DNA of 64,000 nt from Gammaproteobacteria bacterium (GCA_013214945.1 JABSRT010000003.1:186001-250000), one strand, 5' to 3'. Positions 17,262 to 26,697 are shown, counted from the first letter of the stretch. The notes: generated by a model not told the origin, from the letters alone. Numbers and translations are program-made.

Positions 17262-17322
17262 TTCCATAAGTAAGTAATAAATAAACCAATCAAATAACAA
17301 CAAAATTATAAGGATTTTTATT

Positions 17323-18498
17323 ATGTTAAACGGTGAACGCAAAATTAGTCGTCCTTTACGCTGGGGCATGGTCGGTGGCGGTCGTACGGGGCAGGTCGGT
17401 TATAAACATCGCTCTGGCGCATTACGCGATAATACGGCTTATAAATTAGTTGCGGCGGCTTTTGATTTGGACGCTCAGCGCGGCAAAGAATTTGGGATTG
17501 AGCTAGGCATGGACAGTGAACGCCTTTACCCTGATTACCAAACGCTACTTAGCGCAGAGGCTAATCGCGATGATGGCGTTGAAGTGATATCTATTGCGAC
17601 GCCTAACTTCACTCACTTTGAAATTACCATGGCGGCGCTTGAATGTGGCATTCATGTTATTTGTGAAAAGCCGCTATTTTTCACCGTCGAAGAATGTCTC
17701 GAAGTGGAAAAGCTCGCTAACCAAAAAGGGTTAATTGTTGGGGTGACTTACGGGTTTTCTGGTCATCCGTTGGTTCATCAAATGGCTGCGATGGTTAAAA
17801 AGGGCATGTTGGGCGATATTCGGATTGTTGATTTGCAATATACCCATGGGTTTAATGCCGGTGATGATGTTGATGCGCCGGAAGCAATGCGATGGCGCAC
17901 CAACCCTGCTACTTCGGGCCCAACCTTTGTGTTAGGTGATATCGGTACCCACCTTTATTACCTATCTGAATTAGTGGTGCCTGAGCTTAAGGTTAAAAAA
18001 CTGTTGTGCGATCGCCAAGCGTTTATTAAGTCGCGTGCGCCGCTTGAAGACAACGCCTATGTCATCTCTCATTATGATACTGGCGCAGTTAGCCGCCTGT
18101 GGGTATCGTCAGTTAATGCTGGCAACATGGGCAGTCAGCGTTATCGCTTTGTTGGTACTAAAGCGTCGGTGGAATGGTCAGACGCTCATCCTGATCAGCT
18201 GGCCTATGAAATTCAAGGTCAGCCGCCGCAAATATTGCATCATGGCATGCCTTATCTTGAAGCCGAAAGCCTTGCTTGCGATCGAATGGGGGCATTGCAC
18301 ACCGAAGGGTTGGCTGATAGCTGGGCCAATATGTATCTGTGGATAGCTCAAGCGATTGATGCCAAGAACCGAGGTGACGACGCTTTCCTTAAAACGCATC
18401 ACTATCCGGGGATTAAAGCGGGAACCGAGGGCGTTCGCTGGCTGGAAAATTGTGTGCGCTCAGCGGATAACGGCTCTGTGTGGGTTGATTTCGAATAG
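17323..18498 (+). CDS. Gfo/Idh/MocA-family oxidoreductase 3
   Basis: 391 residues, longer than its two neighbours. The start WGMVGGGRTGQVGYKHRSGA and the stretch around residues 57-77 (GKEFGIELGMDSERLYPDY) belong to a distinct subgroup often found beside TIM-barrel genes in proteobacterial sugar islands. EKP is at 115-117; GPTFVLGDIGTHLYYLSEL gives the dimer/active-site helix. AAGGA lies before the ATG. It could be the dehydrogenase or the reductase of an oxidation-elimination-reduction route. The substrate is unknown. Confidence 0.83.
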   Translation: MLNGERKISRPLRWGMVGGGRTGQVGYKHRSGALRDNTAYKLVAAAFDLDAQRGKEFGIELGMDSERLYPDYQTLLSAEANRDDGVEVISIATPNFTHFEITMAALECGIHVICEKPLFFTVEECLEVEKLANQKGLIVGVTYGFSGHPLVHQMAAMVKKGMLGDIRIVDLQYTHGFNAGDDVDAPEAMRWRTNPATSGPTFVLGDIGTHLYYLSELVVPELKVKKLLCDRQAFIKSRAPLEDNAYVISHYDTGAVSRLWVSSVNAGNMGSQRYRFVGTKASVEWSDAHPDQLAYEIQGQPPQILHHGMPYLEAESLACDRMGALHTEGLADSWANMYLWIAQAIDAKNRGDDAFLKTHHYPGIKAGTEGVRWLENCVRSADNGSVWVDFE

Positions 18499-18552
18499 GC
18501 GAATAGGGCGAGTAAGTTATTAGCCGCGCCTTGCAAGCACTCGCTTGTTTGG

Positions 18553-18578
18553 TGCAGCTATAAGGCCCTATAGCTGCA
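18553..18578 (+). other. Intercistronic hairpin
   Basis: TGCAGCTATA and TATAGCTGCA make a perfect 10-bp stem with loop AGGCCC, between the third dehydrogenase and the IolE-like gene. No T-run follows. It may set relative expression of the last gene. Confidence 0.5.
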
Positions 18579-18632
18579 ATCGTGGTCATTAGTTACTCAG
18601 CGATTGCAGCATTACAAATTAGGACAATAACG

Positions 18633-19559
18633 ATGAGCATAAAAATTACCAGCGCGCCATGTTGCTGGGGGGTCGATGATCCTAAAAACCCACATTTACC
18701 ACCATGGCAGCGCGTATTAGAAGAAGCTGCTACTGCCGGTTATAAAGGCATTGAGTTAGGGCCATATGGTTATTTACCGCTTGATCCTGAGGTTGTTAGC
18801 CAAGCACTAACCAAACACGATATTCAAATTGTCGCAGGCACGATTTTTGATAATTTGGTTGATCCAAAAAACCTAGATAACTTGCTGCAACAAACCCGAG
18901 ATATTTGTGCGTTGCTAACCCAATTACCGCCGTTGCCGCTCGATCCTGACAAATCCCAAGCGCCACCTTATTTAGTGATTATCGATTGGGGCCACCCCGA
19001 ACGAGACAAGTGTGCTGGTCGACCTGAGCAAGCGCCGCGTTTATCGCCTAAGTTGTGGCAACAGATGATCGCGCATATAAAAGTAATCGCCACCTTAGCT
19101 TGGCAAGAGTTTGGGGTACGCGCGGTTATTCATCCACATGCTGGTGGTTACATTGAATATGCCGACGAAATTCGTCAGCTTGCTAAAGATATACCGCACA
19201 ATATCGCCGGCCTGTGTTTAGATACGGGTCATCTTTATTACTCTAAGATGGATCCTGAGGCGTGGTTAGTTGAGTTTGCTTCGCGCTTAGATTATATCCA
19301 TTTCAAAGATATCGACTTGGTTAAGTATCAACAGGCGATGGACAATCAACTGGCATTTTTTGACGCCGTTGCCACGGGGGTGATGTGCCCGATTGGTCAG
19401 GGTGTTATTAACTACCGGGCTATTCACACCATATTGGATGAGATTAACTATCGTGGTTATATCACCGTTGAGCAAGAGCGTGACCCGCGCGATGTTGAAA
19501 CTAGTTTGCAAGATGTCACCCAAAGTCGCCGTTTTCTGAGCAGTGTTGGCTTTGGTTAG
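18633..19559 (+). CDS. IolE-like TIM-barrel protein (inosose dehydratase family)
   Basis: 308 residues from the ATG at 18633, preceded by TAGGAC; an upstream in-frame GTG (18582) would add 17 atypical residues. The pattern follows inosose dehydratase: APCCWGVDDPKNP, GYKGIELGPYGYLP, AVIHPHAGGYIEYADEI (Glu), LCLDTGHLYYSKMDP (Asp/His), DYIHFKDID (His) and YITVEQERDP (Glu). The family dehydrates 2-keto-myo-inositol using a divalent metal. As the last gene of the island it suggests a keto-cyclitol intermediate, or a related keto-sugar dehydration. Confidence 0.8.
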   Translation: MSIKITSAPCCWGVDDPKNPHLPPWQRVLEEAATAGYKGIELGPYGYLPLDPEVVSQALTKHDIQIVAGTIFDNLVDPKNLDNLLQQTRDICALLTQLPPLPLDPDKSQAPPYLVIIDWGHPERDKCAGRPEQAPRLSPKLWQQMIAHIKVIATLAWQEFGVRAVIHPHAGGYIEYADEIRQLAKDIPHNIAGLCLDTGHLYYSKMDPEAWLVEFASRLDYIHFKDIDLVKYQQAMDNQLAFFDAVATGVMCPIGQGVINYRAIHTILDEINYRGYITVEQERDPRDVETSLQDVTQSRRFLSSVGFG

Positions 19560-19714
19560 AAGCTCTCGGTTAAAAGCTTTTGTTTGCGGCATCTCCGATA
19601 AAGTCATTTTTAGTCCTGAATTTTTGTCTGCCGCGAGTAATCTGCAATTTAATATCATCGAGCAAGTAACAGCTATACTTATCAAGCATTTATTTGATAA
19701 GTGAAGAATACAAG

Positions 19715-19822
19715 TTGATAAATAAAATTATTAAAGGCTTTTTAATACTTGCTGGCGTATTATTTTTGTTAGTTAATCCGGTTATTTCAGTCATATTCTT
19801 TGCGTTAGCTTATTTCATATAA
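19715..19822 (+). CDS. Small hydrophobic membrane protein
   Basis: A 35-codon frame read from a TTG at 19715; an in-frame TTG at 19694 would add seven polar residues. It encodes a lysine-containing start (INKIIKG) followed by about 27 hydrophobic residues (FLILAGVLFLLVNPVISVIF and on to FALAYFI), ending at TAA. That is a short N-in tail plus one or two membrane spans. No clear ribosome site is seen. The composition argues for a real small membrane protein in an otherwise empty 417-base gap. No function can be assigned. Confidence 0.4.
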   Translation: MINKIIKGFLILAGVLFLLVNPVISVIFFALAYFI

Positions 19823-19976
19823 AACTACTGACCGACCGCTTAATATCCTAGATGTTTAAAAAAACAGCTAGGTAAAAAATGCTTTGAGAATAAGATTTAG
19901 CTGGCGTTAGTTGTTCCCGTCGATAGGGCGGTGTTACTATTGCACTACACTTTTTAAGATTTGAGTATCACAAACA

Positions 19977-20315
19977 ATGAATGAATTAGAAATAACCGAC
20001 GTCGTTATCGGTGATGGTAAAGCAGCGGTTAAAGGGGCATTAATTACCACTCAATATCGCGGTTTTTTACAAGATGGCACCCAGTTTGATTCATCTTATG
20101 ATCGCGGTAAGGCGTTTCAGTGTGTTATCGGTACTGGACGCGTTATTAAGGGTTGGGACCAAGGCTTAATGGGCATGAAAGTTGGCGGCAAGCGTAAGTT
20201 GTTTGTGCCTGCTCATCTGGCTTATGGTGAACGACAAATTGGTAAGATTATCAGCCCAAATTCAGATTTAAGTTTTGAAATAGAACTATTAGAAGTGCTA
20301 ACCCGCGACGATTAA
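19977..20315 (+). CDS. FKBP-type peptidyl-prolyl isomerase
   Basis: 112 residues covering a single FKBP domain: VKGALITTQYRGFLQDGTQFDSSYDRGKAFQ, then IGTGRVIKGWDQGLMGMKVGGKRKLFVPAHLAYGE and an ending in SFEIELLEV. Most FK506-pocket aromatic and aspartate residues (Y, F, D, W, Y) are in place. No signal peptide, so it is cytoplasmic. The length fits the small FkpB-like or eukaryote-like single-domain forms. A strong terminator follows. Confidence 0.9.
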   Translation: MNELEITDVVIGDGKAAVKGALITTQYRGFLQDGTQFDSSYDRGKAFQCVIGTGRVIKGWDQGLMGMKVGGKRKLFVPAHLAYGERQIGKIISPNSDLSFEIELLEVLTRDD

Positions 20316-20328
20316 TCGCGGTTTAATA

Positions 20329-20379
20329 AAAAGATTGGTTAATGTTTTACCTTAACGATACGGCGATAACCAATCTTTT
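20329..20379 (+). terminator. Terminator after the FKBP gene
   Basis: AAAAGATTGGTTA pairs with TAACCAATCTTTT (13-bp stem, 25-base loop). The symmetrical A and T tracts suit termination from either side. Confidence 0.65.
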
Positions 20380-20530
20380 ATCTTGTTCAACTTTTTTTGC
20401 TCAGATTATCTTGCTCAGAATATCTTGTTCATATTATCAAGTACCGAACGCTAGTTAATGCCACTTATTGTTCGCGCCCGATCTCAGACGTTGTTTAGAC
20501 AGATCCTAATACCAATCACCCAAGAACAAG

Positions 20531-21988
20531 TTAGCCCAATTGTGCTGATGCTGACATTACATCCAGTAACTTATTTAATCCATCACCCATTTCATCGGGT
20601 GAATCCCCACAAAAACCAAGAATAAAGCCATTGTAGTTAAGCTTGCGGATTGTTGAGTCCGACAGTGCGACTAACGCTAATCCTGCCTCTTTTGCCCGTA
20701 GGGATATTTCAACATCGCTGAGGCCTTGGTTAAGATGAAATACGAGCTGCATACCCGCAGGATGATCTTGGACTTGGCCATAGCGGCTAAACTTTTGATT
20801 GAGTTCATCGACCAGAAACTTTCTTCGTTCGCTGTATATTTTTCTAATCCGCCTGAGATGACGATAATAATCACCATCATCGATAAATTGCGCCAGTGCT
20901 TGCTGGGGCATTAATCCGGCCTTTAAGCCATAGTTGTCCATGGTTTGGCGGATGGGATCGACTAATGCACGGGGCACGATAAGATAACCCAGTCTTAAGG
21001 TGTTAGAAAATACCTTTGAAAAGCTCCCAATGTATAGGGTTCGATTTAAATTGTCTAAAGCCGCCATGGCAGGAATAGGGCGGCCAGCATAGCGAAACTC
21101 GCTATCGTAATCGTCTTCAATGATCCAACCGTTGTTGTCATTTGCCCAATGAATAAACTCCCTGCGTCGTTGCGGCGACATCACCCCACCGAGCGGGTAT
21201 TGATGTGACGGGGTAAGCACCACCATACGTGGATTTTCTTGTGGGTTAGGTAATTGAGCACCCTGTTGATCAATATCTAAAAATACCGGACCCAACCCTT
21301 GATTGGTGACAATACGCGTAATTGGTACGTAGCCAGGATCTTCTATGCCAACAAACTCACCTGTTTTACCCAGAGTACGAAAGCAGATAGTTAACGCGTC
21401 AGTTGCGCCTGCTGTCACGATAATTTGGTGTGGCGACACCTCAAACCCGCGCCATTGCTTAACATAATTTGCTATCGCTTGGCGTAGGGGCAAATTACCA
21501 AAAGTGCCTGCGCCCGTTAACATGGCTTGCGGGTTGGTTCTGCATACTCTGGCCATGGTTTTAGCCCAATGGCGATACGGGAAAAGGCGCATGTCAGGTT
21601 GGCTTGGCGCAAGCGGAATTAGCGGTGGGACTGATTCTACTGTAGGCACATTATCTGTCACTATTGCCTCAGTAACTACTACCTCCGTCACTATTTCCTC
21701 GGTAATTATTGCCGAACTCAGCTCAACCGAGCCAGTTGCGCAGAGTGTATAACCGGCACCTTGATGTCCTTTTAAATAGCCTTCTGAGACGAGTTGCTCG
21801 TAGGCCGTTACTACGGTTGAGCGAGACACGTTAATTTGTTCTGCTAATACGCGTGTGGCAGGTAAGGTCGACCCTAGCTTTAAAACACCAGTGTGAGCTT
21901 GTTTTCGGACTGCCTGACATATTTGTTCAAAGATAGCAGTCTTGCGGGATCGGTCGATCGCCAGCAGCAAGTCAGATGTATTAATCAT
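20531..21988 (-). CDS. MocR-type regulator (GntR helix-turn-helix plus aminotransferase domain)
   Basis: 485 residues. Residues 15-80 are a GntR winged helix (FEQICQAVRKQA, LPATRVLAEQINVSRSTVV, YEQLVSEGYLKG). A Val/Thr-rich linker leads into a fold-type I aminotransferase domain with ATDALTICFRTLG, the PLP tyrosine region GIEDPGYVPI and lysine in GSFSKVFSNTLRLGY. MocR proteins use PLP or a PLP-amino acid adduct as signal. It diverges from a PaiB-like gene, a common pairing, so it probably regulates that gene. Confidence 0.88.
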   Translation of the reverse strand: MINTSDLLLAIDRSRKTAIFEQICQAVRKQAHTGVLKLGSTLPATRVLAEQINVSRSTVVTAYEQLVSEGYLKGHQGAGYTLCATGSVELSSAIITEEIVTEVVVTEAIVTDNVPTVESVPPLIPLAPSQPDMRLFPYRHWAKTMARVCRTNPQAMLTGAGTFGNLPLRQAIANYVKQWRGFEVSPHQIIVTAGATDALTICFRTLGKTGEFVGIEDPGYVPITRIVTNQGLGPVFLDIDQQGAQLPNPQENPRMVVLTPSHQYPLGGVMSPQRRREFIHWANDNNGWIIEDDYDSEFRYAGRPIPAMAALDNLNRTLYIGSFSKVFSNTLRLGYLIVPRALVDPIRQTMDNYGLKAGLMPQQALAQFIDDGDYYRHLRRIRKIYSERRKFLVDELNQKFSRYGQVQDHPAGMQLVFHLNQGLSDVEISLRAKEAGLALVALSDSTIRKLNYNGFILGFCGDSPDEMGDGLNKLLDVMSASAQLG

Positions 21989-22153
21989 ATTGTATTAACC
22001 ATATTGCACTACCTAAATTGGTATGCTCATTTGTTACATAATTGGATCTTATAAAAGTACCAGCAACATAGCAAACTCGGCCATAACAAGTAAGGATTTA
22101 TGCCATTTTGGCACTAACGACAGCCATATTAAGTATGATTGCGAGGACAAAAG

Positions 22154-22798
22154 ATGTTTCAACCACCAATTTTTCGTGAAGAGCGGGTCGAGATTTTACA
22201 GCAAATGATTCAGGCACACCCGTTTGCAACTTTGATTACTATGCAACAAGGCCAGATAGTTGCCGATCATATTCCGTTGCTGATTGATCCTAACTTATCA
22301 ACTCAGGGAACTCTGCGTGGCCACATCGCACGGGGCAACCCCATCGCAAGAAAGCTCGACCAAACCATTGAGGTACTGGTGACGTTTAACGGACCGCATC
22401 ACTACATTACTCCGTCTTGGTATCAATCGAAAAAAGAGCATGGCAAAGTGGTGCCAACTTACAATTATATTGTGGTTCATGCGCGGGGTAAGATTAAGCT
22501 TCATCAAGATAGCAACTGGCTGCTTGAACATTTGAACGAGTTAACCAATCGACATGAAAAAGGTCGCCAAGATCCTTGGACAATATCTGATGCGCCCGAG
22601 GACTTTATTGCCAATCAACTGCGGGGTATCACTGGCATTGAAATTGAAATAACCAGCTTACAGGGCACTTGGAAAGTAAGCCAAAACAAGACGGCAGCTG
22701 ATAATAATGGGGTTTGTAGCGGGCTGAAATCACAATCAGGCCAAGCGGCGCATGCGATGGCTGTTTGTGTCGATGCACGCCAAAATAAGCAAGGGTAG
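22154..22798 (+). CDS. PaiB-like FMN-binding protein
   Basis: 214 residues from the ATG at 22154, which has a GAGGA site; a TTG at 22139 is less likely. Pattern MFQPPIFREERVEILQQMI, GQIVADHIPLLID, LRGHIARGNPIARKL, FNGPHHYITPSWY and VPTYNYIVVHARG are hallmarks of the PaiB split-barrel family. Despite the annotation as negative transcriptional regulator, members look like flavin-binding enzymes. It sits next to a divergent MocR regulator, which likely controls it. Confidence 0.87.
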   Translation: MFQPPIFREERVEILQQMIQAHPFATLITMQQGQIVADHIPLLIDPNLSTQGTLRGHIARGNPIARKLDQTIEVLVTFNGPHHYITPSWYQSKKEHGKVVPTYNYIVVHARGKIKLHQDSNWLLEHLNELTNRHEKGRQDPWTISDAPEDFIANQLRGITGIEIEITSLQGTWKVSQNKTAADNNGVCSGLKSQSGQAAHAMAVCVDARQNKQG

Positions 22799-22978
22799 TA
22801 TCTGCGTGTTAGTCTCTACATTACCGCTGTAATCGTTGAGATTGAGCCCACGTAAAATTGTGCTAATGTGTACTTAATGTTGTAGTTAAGCTCAGCAACC
22901 ATGATAAAAATCGCTAACAGGTTTATAGCTTTAAATCTGTTAATAACAGAGTTTCGGTTGGTTAATGATTAAAGTTTT

Positions 22979-24259
22979 ATGCCTGCTTATTATAAGTGTG
23001 AGGAGAATACGACCATCATTGAGATTAAAGAGCAATCACAGCTGATGCGTTTGCGCCGACTTGCGCTGGCCGCGCAAGGTTTGTTGCATGCTCAGCCATA
23101 TGGGCGAGGCTTGGCGGGTGCTCGCCAAGCGATAAACCACCTAGGTTATGTCCAAATAGACACGATATCTGTGGTGGAACGAGCGCATCATCATGTTTTC
23201 CACTCCAGAGTCCCCAAATTTACCCCTGCAATGACGAATCAATTATTGCTCGATGGCGATATTTTTGAATATTGGGCACATGCGGCGGCTTTTTTACCTA
23301 TTACTGATTTTCGCTTTTCTTTACCTTATAAACACGCAATTAAAAGTGGCCAAACCCATTGGTATAAAACCAGTGATCGCAAGTTGATGGCTGAGCTGTT
23401 GGCGCGTATTAGGCTTGATGGTCCGCTACGCTCTCGAGATGTTGAAACAAACACCATCAAAGGCGCTGGCTGGTGGGACTGGAAGCCGGCCAAAAAGGCG
23501 CTCGAACAACTCTATATGGAAGGCGACCTTATGGTTTGTAGTCGCGCAGGTTTTCAAAAAACATATGACTTAACCGAGCGTGTGTTGCCAACTGGCGTCA
23601 ATTATCAAATGCCCAGCATGCAAGAGTTTGCCACGCACCTTGTTGATCAACAGTTACGCTGTCATGGACTTGTATCACTAAAGGGACTGACCTATTTACG
23701 CCGAAATTCGCAGCTTCGCCATGCCGTTAAAGTATTGATTAACGAAAGGTTGGCGCAGGGCGATTTAGAGCAAGTACAGCTGAGCAGCGGCGAGGTATTT
23801 ATTTTGGCAACGGGGGCGCTTGAGCATCAGTTGCCCCGCTTAAACAACCGATTGTTAATTCTTTCGCCATTTGACAACAGTGTCATTCAGCGCGAGCGGC
23901 TTAAGGCCTTGTTTCAATATGACTATCAGATCGAGTGTTATGTGCCAGCGGCCAAGCGTCAGTATGGTTATTTTTGTTTGCCACTACTTTTTCGTGGCCA
24001 ATTTATTGGCCGGATGGATTGCAAAGCCCATCGTAAAATCAGCCAGTTGGAAATAAGATCATTGCATTTTGAACCAAACACATTTAAACAAGACCAGTTT
24101 GAACCGGATCAGTTTGATGTCGAGCGAGTTCTTGCAGCCTTGGCTGTGGCCATTACTGATTTTTGCGTGTTTGTGCAATGCGACTCAGTGATTGTGAGTC
24201 AAGTTACTCCCAAACAGTTAACCGAAGATGTGCGGCGCGCGCTAAAAGCGCTTGGCTGA
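22979..24259 (+). CDS. YcaQ/AlkX-family DNA glycosylase (crosslink repair)
   Basis: About 426 residues of the HTH_42 family (YcaQ, also called AlkX). The catalytic Gln-x-Asp motif is QID at 59-61 in GYVQIDTISVVERAHHHV, followed by FEYWAHAAAFLP and a winged-helix region. The family removes N7-linked adducts and opens interstrand crosslinks. The ATG at 22979 has little ribosome site, while a GAGGAG lies 16-21 bases downstream, so a rare start near 23012 is possible. It is not in an obvious operon. Confidence 0.85.
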   Translation: MPAYYKCEENTTIIEIKEQSQLMRLRRLALAAQGLLHAQPYGRGLAGARQAINHLGYVQIDTISVVERAHHHVFHSRVPKFTPAMTNQLLLDGDIFEYWAHAAAFLPITDFRFSLPYKHAIKSGQTHWYKTSDRKLMAELLARIRLDGPLRSRDVETNTIKGAGWWDWKPAKKALEQLYMEGDLMVCSRAGFQKTYDLTERVLPTGVNYQMPSMQEFATHLVDQQLRCHGLVSLKGLTYLRRNSQLRHAVKVLINERLAQGDLEQVQLSSGEVFILATGALEHQLPRLNNRLLILSPFDNSVIQRERLKALFQYDYQIECYVPAAKRQYGYFCLPLLFRGQFIGRMDCKAHRKISQLEIRSLHFEPNTFKQDQFEPDQFDVERVLAALAVAITDFCVFVQCDSVIVSQVTPKQLTEDVRRALKALG

Positions 24260-24312
24260 CATGTTCTGACAAAGCTATAATGGCGCTGATGAACATTATT
24301 AGGTAAATACAA

Positions 24313-25251
24313 TTGATACAAGATCGCGCTAACCAAATGGTTATTTTCGATACGCTGGTGCAAACAGGCAGCTTTACCAGCGCTGCCCATAGTTTAGGTG
24401 TCTCGGTTTCTCATGTTAGCAAACAGCTGAAATGTTTAGAGCAAGGCTTGAATGTAAAATTAGTGCAGCGTTCAACCCGCAGTTTTATTTTAACGGATGC
24501 CGGACAACAGTTTGCCCTTTACTGCGCTAAAGTGGTCAATCAGGTTGAAGAAGCTGAAACCATGATGGCCAATTTGCAACAACAGGTCTCGGGCACGTTG
24601 CGGCTTGGCGTGTCGCAATCTTTCGGTACGCTACATATCATTCCGGCGATTGAACAATTTCGTCAGCAGTACCCACAGCTACGTGTTGAAGTGAGTTTGT
24701 TCGACCATACTGCCAATATGATTGAAGAAGGATTAGACCTGTGGTTAACCAATATTGAAAATTTGCCCGATGGTTATGTCGCGCAGCGCCTAACCGCGAC
24801 TAATTTTGTGGTTGCTGCAGCGCCAGAGTATTTAATTAAGCACGCGGCGCCAACCAAACCGCAAGATCTTGAGCAGCACAATTGTTTAATCTATAAAAAC
24901 CGCGAGCGAAATTATAGCAGCTGGGCCTTTAAAAATGGTGAGCAAGAGATAGCTGTTAACGTTAATGGCGATTACCGGGTTGATCTGGCCGAAGCCATTC
25001 GCGACGCCGCGATATCGGGTTGGGGCATTGCCTATTTAGCCACTTATTTGATAACCGATGAGTTTAAAACGGGTAAGTTAATTCAGTTACTGCCACAATG
25101 GCAGGCCAGCCAGGTGATGCGTTTTTATGCGGTTTATCCTAGTCGTAAGCACCTGCCTAAGAAAACGAGTGTCGCGATTAAATTTTTCAAAGCCTACCTG
25201 GGTGAACCTGCTTATTGGGATAAGGCGTTAGTCTCACAAATTAAAATATAA
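24313..25251 (+). CDS. LysR-family transcriptional regulator
   Basis: 312 residues: N-terminal LysR helix-turn-helix (MVIFDTLVQTGSFTSAAHSL, VSVSHVSKQLKCLEQGLNVKL, QRSTRSFILTDAGQQF), then a periplasmic-binding-like effector domain. TTG at 24313 fits the normal family length; an in-frame ATG eight codons on is the alternative. Pattern ends like the DsdC/AaeR-type transcription factors without a clear ligand. The nearest target is uncertain, since the nucleoside transporter downstream is separated by a strong hairpin. Confidence 0.87.
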   Translation: MIQDRANQMVIFDTLVQTGSFTSAAHSLGVSVSHVSKQLKCLEQGLNVKLVQRSTRSFILTDAGQQFALYCAKVVNQVEEAETMMANLQQQVSGTLRLGVSQSFGTLHIIPAIEQFRQQYPQLRVEVSLFDHTANMIEEGLDLWLTNIENLPDGYVAQRLTATNFVVAAAPEYLIKHAAPTKPQDLEQHNCLIYKNRERNYSSWAFKNGEQEIAVNVNGDYRVDLAEAIRDAAISGWGIAYLATYLITDEFKTGKLIQLLPQWQASQVMRFYAVYPSRKHLPKKTSVAIKFFKAYLGEPAYWDKALVSQIKI

Positions 25252-25265
25252 CTACTTATCTTTAT

Positions 25266-25307
25266 CTGAAGAATGATTATTTCCATATGGAAATAATCGT
25301 TCTTCAG
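25266..25307 (+). terminator. Long hairpin after the LysR gene
   Basis: CTGAAGAATGATTATTTCC pairs with its complement (one mismatch in 19) around an ATAT loop. It overlaps the false upstream start of the following transporter ORF, which supports the shorter transporter start at 25464. Confidence 0.65.
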
Positions 25308-25463
25308 CTCACTAATAACTCCTTTAAAAACACCAACCTAAACGACAGCGATCTAACGCTGTTGACGCACCGCAACAATCAGTTAACTTGTGGCGGTTGC
25401 TGTCATAAAACGGGGTCATTACAATGCGCGCCTTTAATACTTTATAATATACAGGTTCGCTTC

Positions 25464-26663
25464 ATGACATCTATATTTGGCATCATCGCCATTTTATTTA
25501 CGGCATTTATTTGCTCTAAAGACCGACGCAATATTCCAGTGCGTACTGTTGTTGGCGCTTTTGCGTTGCAAATTGGTTTTGCGTTATTAGTTTTGTACGT
25601 ACCTGCTGGTAAAGAAGCGCTCAACAGTTTTAGCGGTGGCGTTTCTAATGTCATTAATTATGGCCAAGAAGGCATTAATTTCTTATTCGGCGGCTTAACC
25701 GCTGGTGGTTTTGTTTTTGCGATTAATGTGCTGTGTACTATCATCTTTTTCTCAGCCCTAATCTCGGGGTTATACCATATCGGTTTAATGCCTAAAGTCA
25801 TTAACGTTATTGGTGGTTTTTTACAAAAATTATTGGGCACCGGTCGTGCCGAATCACTGTCTGCTACCGCCAATATTTTTGTCGGACTAGTGGAAGCGCC
25901 ATTAGTTGTAAAACCCTATCTTAAAGGCATGAGTGATTCACAATTCTTTGCGGTAATGACTTGTGGTTTAGCCTCGGTTGCTGGTGGTACCTTGGTTGGT
26001 TATTCGATGTTAGGTGTTGATATGCAATTTTTAATTGCCGCTTCATTCATGTCGGCACCTGCTGGTTTGTTGATGGCAAAATTATTATTTCCGCCGTCGC
26101 TTGATGATAACAACGACGAAGCAAGCTCAACGGTAGAAATGCCACGCGCGACTAACGTGGTTGAAGCTTTGGCCGATGGTGCAATTTCTGGATTAAAACT
26201 TGCTGTTACCATTGGTGCTACCTTGCTTGCTTTTGTCAGTGTTATTGCTTTGCTTAATGGCATGTTAGGCGGTATTGGTAACTGGTTTGGTATTGCGCTT
26301 AGCTTCGAGCTAATTCTTGGATACGCCTTTGCGCCAGTCGCTTGGTTAATTGGTGTACCGTGGCATGAAGCGATAACTGCTGGTGCATTGATTGGCAATA
26401 AAATTATGGTCAATGAGTTTGTTGCATTCATCAACTTAATGGAAGTTAAAGATCAGTTAAGTGAACATTCAATTGCGATCATTACTTTTGCGTTATGTGG
26501 TTTTGCTAATATTAGTACCATGGCGATATTGATTGGTGGTTTAGGCAGTATGGTGCCGGAGCGTCGTGAGTTTATTTCTCGCCACGGTTTTAGAGCGATC
26601 TTTGCTGGCGTGTTAGCGAACCTAATGAGCGCCGCGATTGCTGGACTGATATTGAGTCTGTAA
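25464..26663 (+). CDS. Concentrative nucleoside transporter (NupC/CNT family)
   Basis: 399 residues from ATG 25464. The frame is open upstream to 25287, but that part is polar, crosses a terminator hairpin and is not conserved in type. Family features: FIGIIAILFTAFICSKDRRNI-like start (here FGIIAILFTAF), GQEGINFLFGGL, NIFVGLVEAPLVVKPYL, MTCGLASVAGGTLVGY, IGNKIMVNEFVAF and CGFANISTMAILIGGLG. The 8-10 membrane spans carry nucleosides inward with Na+ or H+. A strong terminator follows. Confidence 0.9.
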   Translation: MTSIFGIIAILFTAFICSKDRRNIPVRTVVGAFALQIGFALLVLYVPAGKEALNSFSGGVSNVINYGQEGINFLFGGLTAGGFVFAINVLCTIIFFSALISGLYHIGLMPKVINVIGGFLQKLLGTGRAESLSATANIFVGLVEAPLVVKPYLKGMSDSQFFAVMTCGLASVAGGTLVGYSMLGVDMQFLIAASFMSAPAGLLMAKLLFPPSLDDNNDEASSTVEMPRATNVVEALADGAISGLKLAVTIGATLLAFVSVIALLNGMLGGIGNWFGIALSFELILGYAFAPVAWLIGVPWHEAITAGALIGNKIMVNEFVAFINLMEVKDQLSEHSIAIITFALCGFANISTMAILIGGLGSMVPERREFISRHGFRAIFAGVLANLMSAAIAGLILSL

Positions 26664-26697
26664 TGCCGTGTTAGCGCAGTGCTAGTAACTCAGTTTT

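Noticed and set aside
25287-25463. Upstream extension of the nucleoside transporter
   Set aside because: The added residues are polar, non-family and pass through a terminator hairpin; the ATG at 25464 fits the family.
26000-26434. 144-codon minus-strand frame inside the nucleoside transporter gene
   Set aside because: It is the antisense shadow of a clearly coding membrane protein gene, with no ribosome site or known family.
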